Made by a program: the position numbers and the translations under genes. The notes beneath the pieces are model-generated. The model did not search any database. It was not told the origin of the DNA and saw nothing but the letters and a program-made list of their open reading frames with translations. 64,000 nt of DNA from Balaenoptera acutorostrata (Eukaryota > Chordata > Mammalia > Artiodactyla > Balaenopteridae), in assembly GCF_949987535.1 (NCBI RefSeq), contig NC_080067.1, positions 41,451,533-41,515,532 of the forward strand, given 5' to 3'. Of this stretch, positions 20,890-32,799 are shown one piece after another. The stretch's first letter is position 1, and every line of letters starts with the position of its first letter.

Positions 20890-22480
20890 TTTTCAGAGTG
20901 AAATAACACCATGTCACTATCTTGCTTCAACCCTCCACGGAGACCACTCTGGCCTCCTTGCTGCTTTCACACCCGCCAAGCGCGTGCCACACTCAGACTT
21001 GGCCCTTGCTCTCCCCTCTGCCTGGGATATTCTCCCTCAGATACTGGTATGGCCCACTCCCTCGCTTTAGGCTTTTATCTGAATGCCACCTCCTCAGAGA
21101 GGACTTTTTGGGCTGCCCTGTCATTCTCCATCCACGGACCCCGCTTCATTGTTCTTTGTAACGGAGATGGCGTCAGTGTCTGTGTGGTGTCCATCTGCAC
21201 CAGCAGCAGGATGTGAGCTCCATGAGGATGGGGTCTCTGTTTTGCCCACCTCAGTTTGCTCAGGGCCTGGATAAGGGCCAGGTTCTCAAATATTTGTCGA
21301 ATGAATGAATGTGGAGATCTCTCTAGAAAACACTCTCCTTTGGCTCTGCTTCTGTTTCTTGGTCCTCATTCACTTTGGTCCTTGAAGGTTCTGACTTACC
21401 TGAGCACCACGGCCTGGCCCCTTGACCAGCATGGAGCTAAATGTTTCTCCTCCTCCGTCTCAGACCACTCCCGATACTTTCACGGGCTCCCTAAATATAA
21501 ATACGCCCCAAGATTCACTCCTTACTCTCCTCTCACTCCCTCTGCCTTTTCTCCATCTTCATCTCTTATCTCTGTGCAGATGATACCTTACTGTTCACTT
21601 TCAGCCTAGATCTCTATAAACTCCAGTCCTTCCAATGCCCAGTAGACGGGACGGCACCTCATATTTCATATATTCAATACTTAAAATTTTCCTCCCCCTC
21701 CTCGCTTTTCTATGTGATATGTGTTACTAACATTACTGTTTCCTTGGCTTCCAAGTTAGAAGTCTTAGAGTCCTTTTTTTCATTCCTCCTTCAGACTCTT
21801 TCCTATTAGTCACCAGTCTACTGAATCTTCCTTTGAAGTGCCTCTTATGTCTCTTCAGCTATTTCCATTCTCACAGCAACCACCCTGTTACGACCTTTGC
21901 CTGCCTGGGCAGAACCAGCTTGACCTCTTTGGTGGGTCCCTTCCTGCTGCAGGCCCCTATTTAGGAGCCCCTCGCCTTATATCTCTGCTTCGAGGAGCCG
22001 CTCCCGGCTCCGATCCGCCAGCCTCACCTCACTGCGTCTCCAGCCCATCTGTGGCTCCCTGCTTGCCCCTGCTCTGCCCAAGGCTCCCAACCCTGCTCTT
22101 AAGCAGACGTCTACAAGCCACGGAGGCCAGGCCCACTCCTTTCGCCGCCCAGGCCCAGCTCCTAGCACCTCGGTCCACTCAGAGGCCCCAGCTCCCATCT
22201 CCCCAGGCAATGAGGTTCGAAGTCACTTCTCCACCAGCACCTCTCACCCCGCTCCAGTTTCCTCCCCTCATTCCGTCAGATGTGACGTCAACAGTCAGAA
22301 TCATTTTTGGAAGAGTTGCTTTAAGGGCTTGGCCACCCTGCTAAAAAATGAATAGCTCTCTATTTCCTATATAATGAAGACCGAATACCTCATCTTACAG
22401 CTCAAATTCGAGTATGATCTACCTTTTAGCCATGAAATTCCTAAAATAGGCCTAAGACTCGAATGCTTAGAGGGGCTGGG
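20890..22480 (+). mobile_element. L2 LINE, long forward fragment
   Basis: Forward L2 3' part, apparently in more than one piece. The part at 20890-21312 has CACTATCTTGCTTCAACCCT, CTGCCTGGGATATTCTCCC, 'ATGTGAGCTCCATGAGGATG' and ends 'TTTGTCGAATGAATGAATG'. The part at 21340-22480 has more upstream L2-like tracts such as 'GCAGATGATACCTTACTG' and 'GAATCTTCCTTTGAAGTGCC'. The 168-codon frame at 21838-22344 is in this untranslated-type sequence. Confidence 0.7.
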
Positions 22481-25299
22481 AAGGTAATGGAAATGAACAA
22501 TACGTGTACTACGATAGGGAGTGGTGGAGACTGGCACACTGGAGAGCACGTGCGCTCTTTGAAGAGGAGAACCAGCTGTTGCCCTGAAGAAATCTGGGCC
22601 TGCTAGTGCCAGATGTTCTCATTATTCAACAGAAGCTAGAAATCTGAATTTTTATTCAAAATTTCCTGAGTTTTTAAACGTTGGCTTAAAAAAATATTTG
22701 GTACAGTGCAAATCATGTCTGCAGGCTGGATCCAGCTGCAGAGATACAGATTGGAATTCTGCCCTCTGTACCAAGCAAACCAGCCAAAAGCTCTGAGCCT
22801 ACACCTGTGAAAATAGTAATAATAGCAATAAGCAACTGTCAGTATGGTGTTAAAGATCTATTAGCACCCAGCTGAGACCTCCTCCTTGGTGTAATCAGAA
22901 GGAAAGAGAATTCAAGTGGTAATAACTTTCTCACTATGTGAGTCAGTGGCATTTGCTGTCTGGTCCATGTACAACCTAAAACCATCCCGTAGCGCCAGTA
23001 GCAATGGCCCCATTTGTGTCCCAACCTGGCATAAGGTACGCAAGCCATGCTTGTTGTAGTAAATAAGTGGCATTTCCAGAGGCTTTGAGACAAAATTCTT
23101 TAAAGAGTCTGTGTTCCAAATGTTTGTTTATAAGGGTTTTGTTTTTTTTCCAACATGGAGCACACTTTCCCCAGAAATGGGGATATAAATAGGACCACAG
23201 AAGCAACACTGCAGATGGATTACTTTACATTTGCAATGAAAAAGAGTAGCCAAGAAGGCTGTTACAAATATATGGTGTGACACATCAACCCCACAACCCT
23301 CCTCTGCCATAGTGGCTCCTGGTCAGAAATAAACCTCTGGGAGTCAGGCCTTTGGGAGGAGCCAGGACAGACAGAAGGGTAGGGTGGGGTGGTGGAGGAG
23401 AGTGTCTGACAGGATGTAGAGCTTGTGAAGTCCCTGGAGGGAAGGTACTGGCCCTCCAACCACTCTCCCTGGACTTGTCATCAGCACTGGCCTAGGCATG
23501 GCCCTCCTTTGAGGCTGGGGTTTGGCCAGAAGTAAGGAAGGGGAGAACACAAGTTAGGGGAGCGTCCCTCCAGCTGTCCTAGAGCTGAGAGCACCACAGG
23601 ACAGTACAGTTTTCCTTCCTGACCAGGGTGCTAGTGCAGTGGGCTTGGGAGAACAAGCAGGCAAACGCGTCTGGAAATGTCTCCAACTTACTCAGGTCAG
23701 AGTTCCCTCTCCCCTCCCCACCGCTTCCTCCCAGACCTGCCTCTCCCTGGGAGCTGGCTGGAGGCATTTCCTTTACCTCACATTTCAGTCTTTCTCCACA
23801 AGTTCAGCAAATGGAGCTGACAGCACCCCAGGGGACTCCTACCATCTCCTCAGTCTCCAGGGAGATGCCTCCTGAATGAAAGGATCTAAAAAGAGACACA
23901 CACACACACATTTATACACATGGCTTCCTGTTCCCTCCAGCCCCAGGATAGTTCCTGCTCTGGGCTCCCACACTCAGCAGCCTCATTATCTTCTCGGAGA
24001 TTTTCTTCTCCTTCCTCATACCACTGCCTCGGCTTCCACACCCACCCGACACACACACACATTTCCCACTGTCACCTCTGAGGGCTAGGAGAGCTACTGA
24101 GAAGAGAGAAGTATCTAGAGCTTCATCTACCTGGCGACTTTACCTCAGTCTCACTGTGGGATACTAAGAAAGCTGTTCCCAGAAGTATGGAGGGCATGTT
24201 GCTCTTTTCCCCTCCTCTGTTCACTCCCCTCAATCTCATTCCCGTTGATCAGTGAGCCCATAATTAATTTCAAGGCTTCTGTGCAAACCTAATTTTCCTC
24301 CGTCAAGACAGCCACAAACCCCTACACCTCTTCCTCCTCCCCCCGCCCTCCTCCCTCCACACCCCGATCTCCACAGTTTGGGAGACTGTGTCTGGCTTTT
24401 CTATTTCTGCCATTGAGGAGATGCAATTCTAAGGGTAAGACACCACAAGGTGCTCAAAATGTCAGCCAAATTTGTTTGTAAACAGTATTTTAGTTACATT
24501 TCCAAGTAATATGCTGAATGTTTTTCTTCAACCTTCAAACCCCTTCTCAGGTGAAGCATCTTTAAATGTAGGCCCAACTGTTAATCTGAAAAGTACAGTA
24601 AAAACACTACAGACGTATCCAAAAATCTGGAAACGCAGATAAAATTGTATTTATTGTACTTTTTTCAGATTAACAATTAAACCCACTGTTTTAAAGGGAA
24701 TGATTCCTCACCCAGTATGTAGTTGAAAACAAAACCATATTGAGCATTTTTTAAAAATGTAAAGACTATGCCCTAAAAGGTCAGTTTCTCCCATGCTTCC
24801 TGACTTTACAAACACTCAGCATCATACCCTGCAATTTAAAAACCTTAAAAAGTGGACAATATAATAGGTGTATGTTCCCTTATTGCCTTCCGAGCTAATT
24901 GGATTAATAGAAGAGTTATTTATCCACATGCAAACCCTACCATGAGGATGACCAATTCAAATTCAGAGTAGGCTTATATTTATCAGAATATACCAGAAAC
25001 GAGGATGATTTTGAGTTTTGCATTTTAATGAAATCCTGGAGCCTCCAATGAGAAGCAGAGTAGAAAAGGGTCATAGTGTCCTATTTCTCCTTTTCTCTAA
25101 AAATAGATTTCTTATTACATAAATATTCTATCTGTATTACACAATACATCTAAATAAGTGCAAGAGAACTTTTGCTCAGAATCATGTTGCCTCAGCAGAG
25201 CTGACTTTTCATTTGACCCTGCTCCCTTCCAGCCCTTGTGAAAAAACTGCAGTGAGTTCATTCTCCCATTTTCAGTTCATACCCTCTCAGAAGCATGTT
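22481..25299. other. Intergenic, mostly unique, one hairpin
   Basis: About 2.8 kb without a supported gene. It holds a (CA)n run at about 23892-23911, a shorter (AC)n run near 24050-24060, CT-rich tracts around 24320-24370, and the inverted repeat annotated separately at 24578-24677. Overlapping open frames at 22839-23879 look random. Confidence 0.5.
24578..24677. repeat. Inverted repeat / hairpin, MITE-like
   Basis: The left arm TTAATCTGAAAAGTACAGTA (from 24581) pairs with the right arm TTATTGTACTTTTTTCAGAT plus TAA (24651-24673). There is one mismatch and a 2-base bulge, around a loop of roughly 45-50 bases. The size and terminal symmetry suggest a small palindromic DNA transposon, but I do not recognise the family. 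Confidence 0.6.
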
Positions 25300-26075
25300 T
25301 CGTGTTGCTGTGTAGTCTTTCTAATTTAAATTTTAATTACTACACCATATTTTAAATTATTCCCCTGCTGTTAGGCATCTATTTTGTAATCTTTTCTATA
25401 ATAATTAATGTAGCAGCTAATCTTTATTTCACTTTTTTTCCTTGTGGGTTGTTTCTTCAGACTACATTCCAAGAGGTAGGATAAAAGGTCAGAAGACTGG
25501 ATGTGAGGAGGTTTTGATTTCACCCTGTGACCAAGGGGCTCTGAGAGCCCTGCCCATGGGCTCCACCTTTTCCATCAGAGATGGACAGTACTCCATCAGG
25601 GGCTTATCAAGCAGCTGCCATCCCCCACTAGAATGCTGGGACAAGGTCAGGGTCCATTTCAGGAAAATATAGCTTAAATATTATGACCTTTAACCCATAT
25701 GAGCTTGTTATATGTTGTTATTACATGGTTCTCAACAAGGAGCATTACCAGCACTTTAAGATTATAACAGTCTAACTGAAGGAAAGAAAACCCCATAACC
25801 AAGTAGTGACATTTGAAGGTTGTATGCCCCTTTAATAAGTGTAAAATGTTCCTCATTGTTGTTTTAATTTGCATTTCTTTTACATTAGTGAGACTGAATA
25901 CGTTTCCATGTATTTACTAGTTATTTCCTTTTGAATGTAGCATCTGTTTCTTTCTGAGATAGGTCCTATATTCTATAATAAGGACCTAGTATTTTTTATG
26001 AGCATTCTATATAACATAGATTTAAAGCCTTTTTAATACATGCTAATAATATTTTCTCGTTTTTCTTTTTAATGT
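25300..26075 (-). mobile_element. Very old L1 relic, probable
   Basis: Tracts such as 'GTAGGATAAAAGGTCAGAAG' and 'GTTTTAATTTGCATTTCTTT' followed by 'AGTGAGACTGAATACGTTTC' match the reversed 3' half of old L1s. Divergence is high and it may be two fragments. Confidence 0.45.
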
Positions 26076-26353
26076 AATTCTAAAGTTGTGCTAATGAGCT
26101 ATGTCCACCTCCAATTCTCATAGAATTGCTGCAGAAAGTTTTGGAGATTGATTTTGGTTCGAAGGTCAGGTACAAATCACTAACATACATGCTTCCAGAG
26201 ACAATAATACAAAAGTGTCAAATATTGGGGTTTTTACAATATGCCAGGCATAAATAATGGTAATATCTTTGGTAAATGCTGAATTATGTAGTAATTCATT
26301 TTGGGGGATGGGGGTACCGCATAAACAGAATAATCAGTTAAAATATATTGGGG

Positions 26354-26481
26354 GCTTCCCTGGCCATCCAGTGGTTAAGACTCCGCGCTTCCACTGCAGG
26401 GGATGCCAGTTCGATCCCTGTTTGTGGGAACTAAGATCCTGCATGCCGCGCTGCGTGGCCAAATAAATAAATAAATTTTAA
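26354..26481 (+). mobile_element. Short CHR-type SINE
   Basis: Forward short-class element: GGCTTCCCTGGCCATCCAG, then a degraded B box AGTTCGATCCC, then GGGAACTAAGATCCTGCA, then an (AAAT)n tail. Near-perfect flanks AAATATATTGGG and AAATAGATTGGG act as target duplications. Confidence 0.88.
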
Positions 26482-26494
26482 AAAATAGATTGGG

Positions 26495-26824
26495 ATTTGG
26501 GGGAATCTCAATGCAGGTAATAGGGTTAGGGCCTTTTGGAATGTGGAGAGGCAGGAGCTGGGCTTTCAGGGGCTGGTGTGAGATAGGGGCGTGTGGAAGG
26601 GGATGGACATAAGATGAGGGGTGGACTGGGAAGAACTGAGATGAGAAGAGTTTTCTCCTGTCTCTGGCCTTCCCCATTCCCTTCCCCTTACCCCTTTCTG
26701 ATCCCTGGATTGGAGTTCCATAGGAAGTTGTTTGCAATTGTGTTTGGTGTCTCCCTTCATTGCCTCTCTGCTACATTCCTTCCCAGGCTCCCCCACTCCT
26801 TCCCCTCCTTTTCTCTTATGGCAG
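26495..26824. other. Intergenic, nothing recognised
   Basis: Purine- and pyrimidine-skewed unique sequence. Overlapping frames on both strands are not supported as genes. Confidence 0.4.
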
Positions 26825-27015
26825 GATAGCACTATTATATTGGGGTCAAACAAGCTGGGTCCAGGCCCCGCCATTTGATTCTTGTTTGACTTTTGCCAGG
26901 TTACTCTCTGAGCCTCTGTCTCCTCATCTGTAAAATGGAGACAATAATAGTATCTATTTCTAGAAGGCTGTTATGAAAATTAAAGGAGAAAGTGTTTGAA
27001 TGCATAGCATAGTAT
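26825..27015 (+). repeat. MIR SINE
   Basis: Forward MIR: 'GCCAGGTTACTCTCTGAGCC', CATCTGTAAAATGGAGACAA, 'AGAAGGCTGTTATGAAAATT'. Clear core. Confidence 0.85.
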
Positions 27016-27470
27016 GGTAGGCTATTTTATTGTTCACAAACATTCGGTGCTCCTTCCTGGGGGAGGATTAGACTTCCCAATCCAAGTGATATCAGCCTTG
27101 GCCATGAGGGTTGAGTTAGCCAATAAAATATGAATGGAGGTGACATATGACACTTTGAGGCAGAAGATTTAAGAGCTTGCCATGTTCTCTTTTCCCTCTG
27201 CAAAACAACCAACAATGTTCTAGAGAGCAACTGCTCCATCACGTTGAGTCTCAAAGAAGATGTAGAATAGATAGTTGCAGCCAACATGCAGTGAACATGT
27301 AGCATGAGCAAGAAAGAAAGCTTTGTTGTAAGTTATAAGCCACTGAGCTTTGAAGGTTGCCTGTTATCAGAACATAATCTAGCCTATGCTCATTGATGAA
27401 CACAGTATCTGGCTTATTGTAAGAGCTCATATAATGACTGGGGAGCTGTAAACCAATTCCAGTGCTCACA
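27016..27470 (+). mobile_element. MaLR-like LTR relic
   Basis: Layout of the MLT-type LTR: 'CTTGGCCATGAGGGTTGAG', 'CAATAAAATATGAATGG', a cysteine-free non-coding middle, then 'TATAAGCCACTGAGCTTTG' and a 'TATCAGAACATAATCTAGCC' end at about 27385. A short L2/MIR-like tail follows. Confidence 0.5.
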
Positions 27471-27529
27471 TAGGCCTGGAAGACATTTGAGTCCAGCTAG
27501 AGTGGAGTGTCCTTGATGACACCTAGTAA

Positions 27530-30425
27530 CAAAGCTTCAAAATACATGAAGTGAAAATTAACAGAATGGCAAGGCAAAATAGACAAATCCACAGTTATGG
27601 TCAGAGATTTCAATACTACTATCTCAACAATCTATTGAATAAGTAGACAGAAAATTAAGGGCATAGAATACTTGAACAACAACCAACTTGACCTAATTGA
27701 CATTTATAGACTATTCCACCCAACAGTAGCAGAATACACATTCTTTTCAAGTGCACACAAAACAATCATCAAGATACACCACCATATTCTAGGCCATTAA
27801 ACAAGTCTCAATTCAAATCATTCAGAGGATATTCTCTGACTACAAGGTAAATTAATTAGAAATCAGTAACAGATATCTGGAAAATCCCTAAATATTTGGA
27901 AATTACACTACACATGTCTAAACCTATGCATCAAAGAAGAAACACAAGGAAATTAGAAAAAATCTTGAATAGAATGAAAATGAAAGCACAACATATCAAA
28001 ATTTGTGAGATGCAGCAAAAGCAGTGCTTAGGGGGAGAGTTATACCTTTAATGCCTTATATTAGAAAAGTAGAAATGTACAAAATCAACAAAACTTTCAA
28101 TTTAAGAAGCTACAAAAAGAAGAGAATTTAAACCAAAGTAAGCAGAAGGAAAGACATAATAAGGATAAGAGCAGAAATTAATAGAATCAGTTAAACCCAA
28201 AGCTAGTTTTTTGAAAAGATTAATAAAATCAACAGACAAGAAGAAAGAAGAATATTAGAAACCGAAGAGGGGACATTGTTACAGATTCTATAAATATCAA
28301 AAGCTTAATAAATTAATATGAACACCTTTGTCAATGAATTTGACAACTTAAATGAAATGAACAAATTCCTTAAAAGACTCAGTCAACATTGATTTGAGAA
28401 GAAATGGAAAACCTGCTTAGCCTCATATCTATTAAAGAAATTGAATTCCTAATATCTGTTTAAAATATTAAAGTTAGGCCCTAATCTGGGCCTAACTCTA
28501 GATGTGAATAGCTTTACTGGTAAATTTCACCAAACATTTAAAGAAAAATAATATCAATTCTATATAAACTTCCTCACAAAAGAGAGGAGGGGGGCGTATT
28601 TCCCAACTCATTTTATGAAGCCAGGATTACTGATATCAAAACTTGTTAAAAACATTATAAGGGGCTTCCCTGGTGGCGCAGTGGTTGAGAGTCTGCCTGC
28701 CAGTGCAGGGGACATGGGTTCGAGCCCTGGTCTGGGAAGATCCCACATGCCGTGGAGCGGCTGGGCCCATGAGCCACAATTACTGAGCCTGCGCGTCTGG
28801 AGCCTGTGCCCCGCAACAAGAGAGGCTACGACAGTGAAAGGCCCGTGCACCGTGATGAAGAGTGGCCCCCGCTTGCCACAACTAGAGAAAGCCCTCGCAC
28901 AGAAACGAAGACCCAATGCAGTCATAAATAAATAAATAAATAAATAAATAAAAATTAAAAAAAAAAAAAAAACATTATAAGAAGATCACTGACCAGTATC
29001 CCTCATGAATGTATATGTAAAGATCCTTAGCAAAATATTAGCAAATTGAATCCAGCAGTGTTAAAAGGAGACTCTGTCACGATCCAGAGAGGTTTATCTC
29101 AGGAAAATAAGATTGATTTGAAATTCAAAAATTGATTGATGTTATTTACCATATTAACAAAATAAAGGAAAATACAATATGATCATCTTGATAGATACAA
29201 AAAATCATTTGACAAATGTTTCATTTATGACAAAATCTCTCAGCAAATCAGGAGTAGAAAGAAACTTCCTAAACCTGAGCTAAAACATCTACAAAAGTCT
29301 GCAACTAACACCATATTTAATTGTAAAAGACTGGATGAGAAGACAAGGGAGAAAGTCTTTCTGAAGTTGGGATAGGCAAAGATTTCTTAAAACAAGGATA
29401 GGGACAAATTAAAAAAAAAAAAAGTTGAACTTTGTCAAAATGCAAAACCTCTGCTCTTAGACAAATTCAGACAAGCCCAGACGGGAAAAAATATTTGCAA
29501 AATACACATTAGATGAAAGACTAGAATCCAGAATATACAAAGTACTTTTATAGCTCAGTAGTATGAAGATAAAACAATCCAATAAAACAAGGGGCAAATG
29601 ATTTGAACTTCACAAAAGAAGGTATATGAGTGGCCAGTAAACACATGAAAAGATGCTTCATATCATTAGTCTTCAGGGAAGTGCAAAGTAAAACCACAAT
29701 GAGTCACCACAACATATCCATTGGAAAGGCTAAAATTAAAAAGACCAAAAATACCAACTGTTGGCAAGGATATTGAGCACCTAGAGCTGTCATACATTGC
29801 TGGTGGAAACAGAAAATGCTACCACGACTTTGAAAAATAATTGGGCAGTTTCTTAAAAAGTTAAACATACATTTACCATACAAGCCACCAATGCCATTCG
29901 TAAGTATTTACCCAAGACAAAGGAAAATATGTATGGGTATATATCTATACATGAATATTTGCAGCAGATTTATTCAGAGTAGTCAAACTGCAAATCAAAT
30001 GTCCATCAACAGATGAAATAATACATTATGGAAAATCCATACAGTGGAATATCACTCAGCTATTAAAAGGAACGACTAGTGCACACAACGGTATCAATGA
30101 TCTCAAATGGTATGCTGAGCAAAAGAAACTAGACATAAAATAGTGCATAGTGTATGATTCTATTTATATGAAATTCTAGAAAGGAAAAATCTAATCTAGT
30201 TACAGAAAACACACTAGTGGTTGCCTAAGACTAAGGGTTGTGGGTCTAGGAAGCATGGACTGCAAAATGGTACAACAGAACAGTTAGGGTGATGAAAGTG
30301 TGCTGTTTCTTGACTGTGGTTGTGGTATGGTTGTATACACTTGTTTAAACTCAATAAACCATAACTTAAATTGGGTGTGTTTTATTTTATGGAAATTATA
30401 CCCCAATAAAACTTATTTTTTAAAA
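27530..30425 (+). mobile_element. Old L1, 5'-truncated, split by a SINE
   Basis: Forward L1 covering about the last 2.6 kb: the endonuclease/RT-region relic ('GACCTAATTGACATTTATAG', 'AGAATACACATTCTTTTCAAG'), then 'AAACTAGACATAAAATAGTG'-type C-terminal tracts, then a 3' UTR ending at AATTATACCCCAATAAAACTT. Frames are destroyed by many stops and indels. A CHR SINE at 28662-28967 interrupts it. Confidence 0.82.
28662..28967 (+). mobile_element. CHR SINE, full length
   Basis: Forward complete element with an (AAAT)n-A(n) tail. Perfect target duplication AAAAACATTATAAG at 28648-28661 and 28968-28981 lies inside the L1. The long A-run (28957-28972) and intact duplication suggest a fairly young insertion. 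Confidence 0.95.
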
Positions 30426-30454
30426 AAGTTACAGAAGTGCTTCAAGGGCACACA

Positions 30455-30660
30455 CACTAAACCTACCAGCCTGGGTTGGAAACCCAGCTCCAACTCTTAT
30501 GAGTGATGTAACTTTGGTCAAGTTATTAAACCACCCTTTGCCTCTGTTTCATTATCTGTAGCATCAGGATGATAATAATAGTATCTACCTCATAGGATTG
30601 TTGTAGGGATTAAATGAATTAACATACAGAAAGCGCTTAGATCAGACAGCAAATATTATT
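30455..30660 (+). repeat. MIR SINE, well preserved
   Basis: Forward near-complete MIR: CCTGGGTTGGAAACCCAGCT, ATGTAACTTTGGTCAAGTTA, CATTATCTGTAGCATCAGG, 'ACCTCATAGGATTGTTGTAG' and 'AGAAAGCGCTTAG'. Confidence 0.9.
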
Positions 30661-30884
30661 ACTGATATTTTCGTTGGTCACAGGACGATCCACAGAAAGG
30701 CACAAATATTCAAAAATGAGCCACTCCCTCCATTGTTCATTTTTGTTCTTCATCCGTGTTCATTGTTCATCTCCAGCATCAAGCATGGGATGATAAACCT
30801 GATGATAAACTTGATAAATATTTTTTTAGTGGATGAACTATTTATTTAATGAATAAGCACTTATTCAACATGTTGCATAAAATA

Positions 30885-31050
30885 TACCTAGTGATACAGA
30901 GTTTCTGTTTAGAATAATGAAAAAGTTTTGAAAATAGATAGTGGTGATGGTTGTACAACATTGTCAATGTAGTTAATGCCACTGAACTATATGGTTAAAA
31001 TGGCATACTTTATGTTATGGACATTACCACAATAAAAGAAAAAATTTTAA
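30885..31050 (+). mobile_element. L1 3' end, old
   Basis: Forward terminal tract: 'GGTTGTACAACATTGTCAAT', 'AATGCCACTGAACTATATGG', 'TTATGGACATTACCACAATA' and an A-rich tail. Confidence 0.75.
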
Positions 31051-32799
31051 GTATCTAATGAAAAAGAACCTACAGCTTTGGATTCCAGCTTTCAAGAGGC
31101 TACAAATAACCTCAGAAGAGTAGCTACAGGTGTTTTGTCTGTGGTTAAAATGTGGAGGAAAATGTTCATTTGTAAAGGCCTTTAAGGTCTGAAGATGGGG
31201 ATGTTTGTGATCATCTTGAAGGAAAAAAGTGGAAATTTGGAATCATCATAGGGTGCATTAAGAACCAAAAAACTTGATCTATCAAGCATTTGTCTAGTAA
31301 CATAAAACTTCCACCAACTAAACTACAGCTTGCTTCCCACACAAAAGCTATAAAAATATAGAAGAATCAGCACCTGTTAGCAAAATTATGAATTGAAATA
31401 TCTTGAGTTCCGGTGTTAAGTTCCTTGATAATTTTATGATTAACATTCCTCTTCTTTAGAAATTTTGTAATATGATTTGCTTGCATATCTTGAACACCTC
31501 TATAGAAACACTGATTTTGCTGAAGTGGTCAGTTTTTAGGAAATGTTATCAAAATGACCACTTGAAAAATATCATTGGTTTATTTTAGACACTTCTAAAG
31601 CACATGGAGAAGTGTTCATTTTATGGATATAAAATACTTACATGTTCTTCCTCCGCTTGGTGGAAATTACTTAAGAATTCATGTCCTGGTGTCTAAGATG
31701 ATTAAAGTTACATAACAAGTACAGAAGAAAAACAGTTTTAGTGGTCAAATCAGTTTGACTAGCATGTAGTGTTACCTCCTATCATAAAGACAGAATTAAA
31801 AGATACCCAATAGTTCCATTAAAAAGGAAAGTTTTATTCATTTCTTTCTTCTCCATTCCTCTCTCTACTGCTTCATGGCAAACACTGAAGAAAAGAGGAG
31901 GCGTGTTAGATTCCGTGGTGGCATCTGCCATGACGTAGAGCAATGCTTTGCCGTCTGCTACGTATTTGGGGGCTGGTAGACTATCTAAACCTTGAATAAC
32001 TTATTATCAAAATACCACAATGATGAGTTTCTCTCCCTCAAAGAATCTGATTCACTTTACAGTTACTAATCAGCAAAGAGCACAGGGAAACTTTTATGAA
32101 GAAAAAAGCTAGATATAAAGTGTATTATTTTCTTTACAAAATACATAGGCTAAAGCTTTGAATGGAATACCTGAAGGGAGTTTTGCAAGATATTTTAAAT
32201 ATTTCAAAAAGCCCAATGAAAATTCAGCCGATAATAAGAGCTACCTGGCTCTACTTTTGGCTTGCATTTTTTTATAGCATGCTGATTAAGTGCTCTAATT
32301 AGGGGTTATATATGTCTAACTAAGGCATTACATATGATTAAAAATGGAAAAGTATATTATTGCATATGATAAATATAGTTTGTTTACTAGACTTATTTTT
32401 TTAAAAAATAATGAGGGAAAAGCATAATGAAACAAATACGTGGTGATGAAAACGTTGGGAACCATAAATCTATACGAATCATTTGGCAATTAGTCATCTT
32501 TCTATACTGCTGCTGCTTTAGTGAGTATTATTAATTTGTGATTTATACCTTATATTTTTCTGAAAGAATTTAAAGTGTCTCATGCTAGCTAAATATTGTT
32601 CTTTCAATATTTTGGTTACTTTCTTATGCGTCCAATGAGATTATAGAATCCTTAAGGAAAAGAAGCACCAGTCTTAGATACCCTTATGAACTTCATCCTG
32701 TTTTTCTAGCAGGCATTTTCTGGCATAGAGTAAGTGGTTTCCCCTTGTCCTACTCATTGACCAATGGATTGTTGGTAGAATTTTCTAGTCAGATCCACT
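31051..32799. other. Intergenic, AT-rich, possibly regulatory
   Basis: No gene and no clear repeat over about 1.7 kb. A minus-strand frame of about 70 codons at roughly 31779-31985 looks mildly protein-like but has no methionine near its start and no homologue I recognise. The part at 32230-32400 has several TAATTA/TTAAT cores of the kind bound by homeodomain proteins. Confidence 0.4.

Noticed and set aside
20519..20930. 132- and 93-codon - strand frames
   Set aside because: Purine-rich strand of a CT-rich tract. Two frames overlap with no protein features.
21838..22344. 168-codon + strand frame
   Set aside because: It lies in L2-like, C-rich sequence. It is Pro/Leu/Ser-rich with no domain and is opened by the scarcity of stop codons.
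23880..24070. Short CA-rich repeats that could look like a repeat array
   Set aside because: Simple dinucleotide repeats, not a CRISPR. No regular spacer structure exists anywhere in the window.
31779..31985. Minus-strand frame of about 70 codons with a segment like YVADGKALLYVMADATTES
   Set aside because: Mildly protein-like but short, with a stop just upstream, no start codon near its beginning and no family that I recognise.
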